Below, in pieces: positions 7,017 through 7,617 of a DNA stretch of 7,617 bases; the first letter of the stretch is position 1, and each line of letters starts with the position of its first letter. The notes beneath the pieces are model-generated. The model saw only the letters and a program-made list of their open reading frames with translations. It made no database searches and had not been told where the DNA came from. Origin of the DNA: an uncultured Lachnospiraceae bacterium (GTDB taxonomy: Bacteria; Bacillota; Clostridia; Lachnospirales; Lachnospiraceae); contig CADBTO010000123.1 in assembly GCA_902797565.1 (NCBI GenBank), positions 1 to 7,617 on the forward strand, in the 5' to 3' direction. A program made the position numbers and the translations under genes.

Positions 7017-7029
7017 GTAGCAGTCAAAT

Positions 7030-7051
7030 GTAATAGATTTGTAATAGATTT
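7030..7051 (+). repeat. Perfect 11-bp tandem duplication at the start of the leader
   Basis: GTAATAGATTT occurs twice back to back (7030-7040 and 7041-7051), a few bases after the predicted transcription start. It is probably a slippage duplication; it could also be a paired protein site. Confidence 0.8.
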
Positions 7052-7057
7052 GAAGAA

Positions 7058-7183
7058 GTCAGATTTATTCCGGCAGGGAGCCGGGTTTTGATAAAGGGGA
7101 ATCAAAGGGTTAACACTTGAAGAGAAGGCAGAATGGATGTAAATCTTGATAGGGGTTATTCGTCTGACAGGGATTTAGGAGGT
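7058..7183 (+). ncRNA. Structured 5' leader, possible ydaO/yuaA-type c-di-AMP riboswitch
   Basis: A closing helix GTCAGA (7058-7063) with TCTGAC (7163-7168) encloses two perfect hairpins: CCGGC-AGGGA-GCCGG (7070-7084) and TTTGAT-AAAGGGGA-ATCAAA (7087-7106). TAAATC (7140-7145) can pair with GATTTA (7172-7177), ending in the Shine-Dalgarno AGGAGGT (7177-7183); that helix conflicts with the closing helix unless a pseudoknot forms, so it may be a translational switch. The segments GGGAGCCGGG, GGGGAAUC and UCUGACAG follow the order and rough spacing of ydaO conserved parts (GGGGAACC, GGGGCGAAUC, UCCGACAGCUAA) but are incomplete. Known ydaO RNAs respond to c-di-AMP and often precede cell-wall hydrolase genes, as here. 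That the leader is structured is well supported; its class is a guess. No terminator hairpin separates it from the gene. Confidence 0.5.
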
Positions 7184-7192
7184 TATAAGAAA

Positions 7193-7617
7193 ATGAATCG
7201 TAATCGTAAAGTGAAGGTCGCTTCTTTGTCATTGGCAGCAGGAATTGTGATGGGTTCTACCGCTTTTGCAACACCGGCAGAAGCAACTCCGAACGCAGGC
7301 GTAGCGGCTTCGATTTCGGTTAATCAGGAAAAGGCAAATCAGAATAGCTATACCACAGTATCAGGGATCCGTGGAGCTATTTCAGATATTACCGCAGAAG
7401 CGATTGACACGGCAGTGGCAAAGCAGGAAGCACAGGCAAAGAAAATTGCAAAGATCGGAATTACGAATGTATCTGATTATGTGAATGTTCGAAGCGGTGC
7501 AAGCCAGGATTCCAGAGTACTTGGGAAGCTTTACAGCATGAACCGTGCAGATATCCTGGGCGAGAAGGACGGCTGGTACAAGATCAAGTCCGGCGGCCTG
7601 GAGGGATATGTGAAAGC
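7193..7617 (+). CDS. Secreted SH3-domain protein, probable cell-wall hydrolase, 3'-partial
   Basis: 141 codons are visible before the window ends. The start has AGGAGGT (7177-7183) 9 bases upstream. Residues 1-26 form a signal peptide: basic MNRNRKVKV, a hydrophobic core, and a likely cut after AFA (26) or AEA (31), so the product is exported. A polar, probably helical linker (about 32-90) leads to a bacterial SH3 domain (about 92-141) with YVNVRSGASQDSRVLGKL and DGWYKIKSGGLEGYVK, typical for binding peptidoglycan. In related clostridial proteins such domains precede NlpC/P60 or other cell-wall hydrolase domains, which would lie outside the window; that part is inference. Its codons look more A/T-rich than those of copA or trxB. 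It has a strong promoter and a long structured leader, so expression is probably high and regulated at the RNA level. Confidence 0.88.
   Translation, partial: MNRNRKVKVASLSLAAGIVMGSTAFATPAEATPNAGVAASISVNQEKANQNSYTTVSGIRGAISDITAEAIDTAVAKQEAQAKKIAKIGITNVSDYVNVRSGASQDSRVLGKLYSMNRADILGEKDGWYKIKSGGLEGYVK

Noticed and set aside
7148..7192. Intrinsic terminator in the leader of the SH3 gene, as expected for a transcriptional riboswitch
   Set aside because: No GC-rich hairpin followed by a T-run is present; if the leader switches, it more likely acts on translation.

Overview
The window looks like chromosomal DNA from a low-to-moderate GC Gram-positive anaerobe of the Clostridia, most likely Lachnospiraceae-like. 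The reasons are strong AGGAG-type ribosome binding sites, tightly packed genes, a YjfB-family protein, CvfB, a FatA/FatB-type acyl-ACP thioesterase and a secreted SH3-domain cell-wall protein. This placement is inference from gene content and style; no marker gene fixes the species.

Left part (3-5216, + strand): four genes run head to tail with overlaps or gaps of about a dozen bases, which suggests one operon. They are a Cu(+)-type P1B ATPase (copA, 5' end outside the window), a class I PLP aminotransferase (joined by an ATGA overlap), an acyl-ACP thioesterase, and the S1-domain RNA-binding protein CvfB (8-base overlap). A terminator hairpin at 5300-5330 ends the unit. Only CopA has an obvious metal role; the other three point to amino acid, fatty acid and RNA metabolism, so the operon is probably one of convenience. 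CopA ends in a fused CopZ-like HMA domain that carries its own well-spaced internal Shine-Dalgarno and ATG, so the transcript may also yield a free 67-residue copper chaperone.

Middle (5384-6720): a small YjfB-family putative motility gene lies on the minus strand with its own promoter and a 5'-UTR hairpin, and shares the 5300-5330 terminator with cvfB from the opposite side. Divergent from it is trxB, thioredoxin reductase, closed by a strong terminator at 6684-6720.

Right part (6721-7617): an AT-rich gap of more than 500 bases without a convincing gene leads to a consensus promoter (TTGACA-17-TATAAT, 6988-7016). A roughly 170-base structured leader follows, and then the 5' end of a secreted SH3-domain protein that runs off the window. 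The leader has two short perfect hairpins with GGGA/GGGGA loops, a long-range closing helix, and a competing helix next to the Shine-Dalgarno. Several segments resemble the ydaO/yuaA c-di-AMP riboswitch, a class known to precede cell-wall genes, but the match is imperfect. This leader and the fused-yet-separately-startable CopZ domain are the two most interesting items. I saw no CRISPR array, insertion sequence, tRNA or rRNA.
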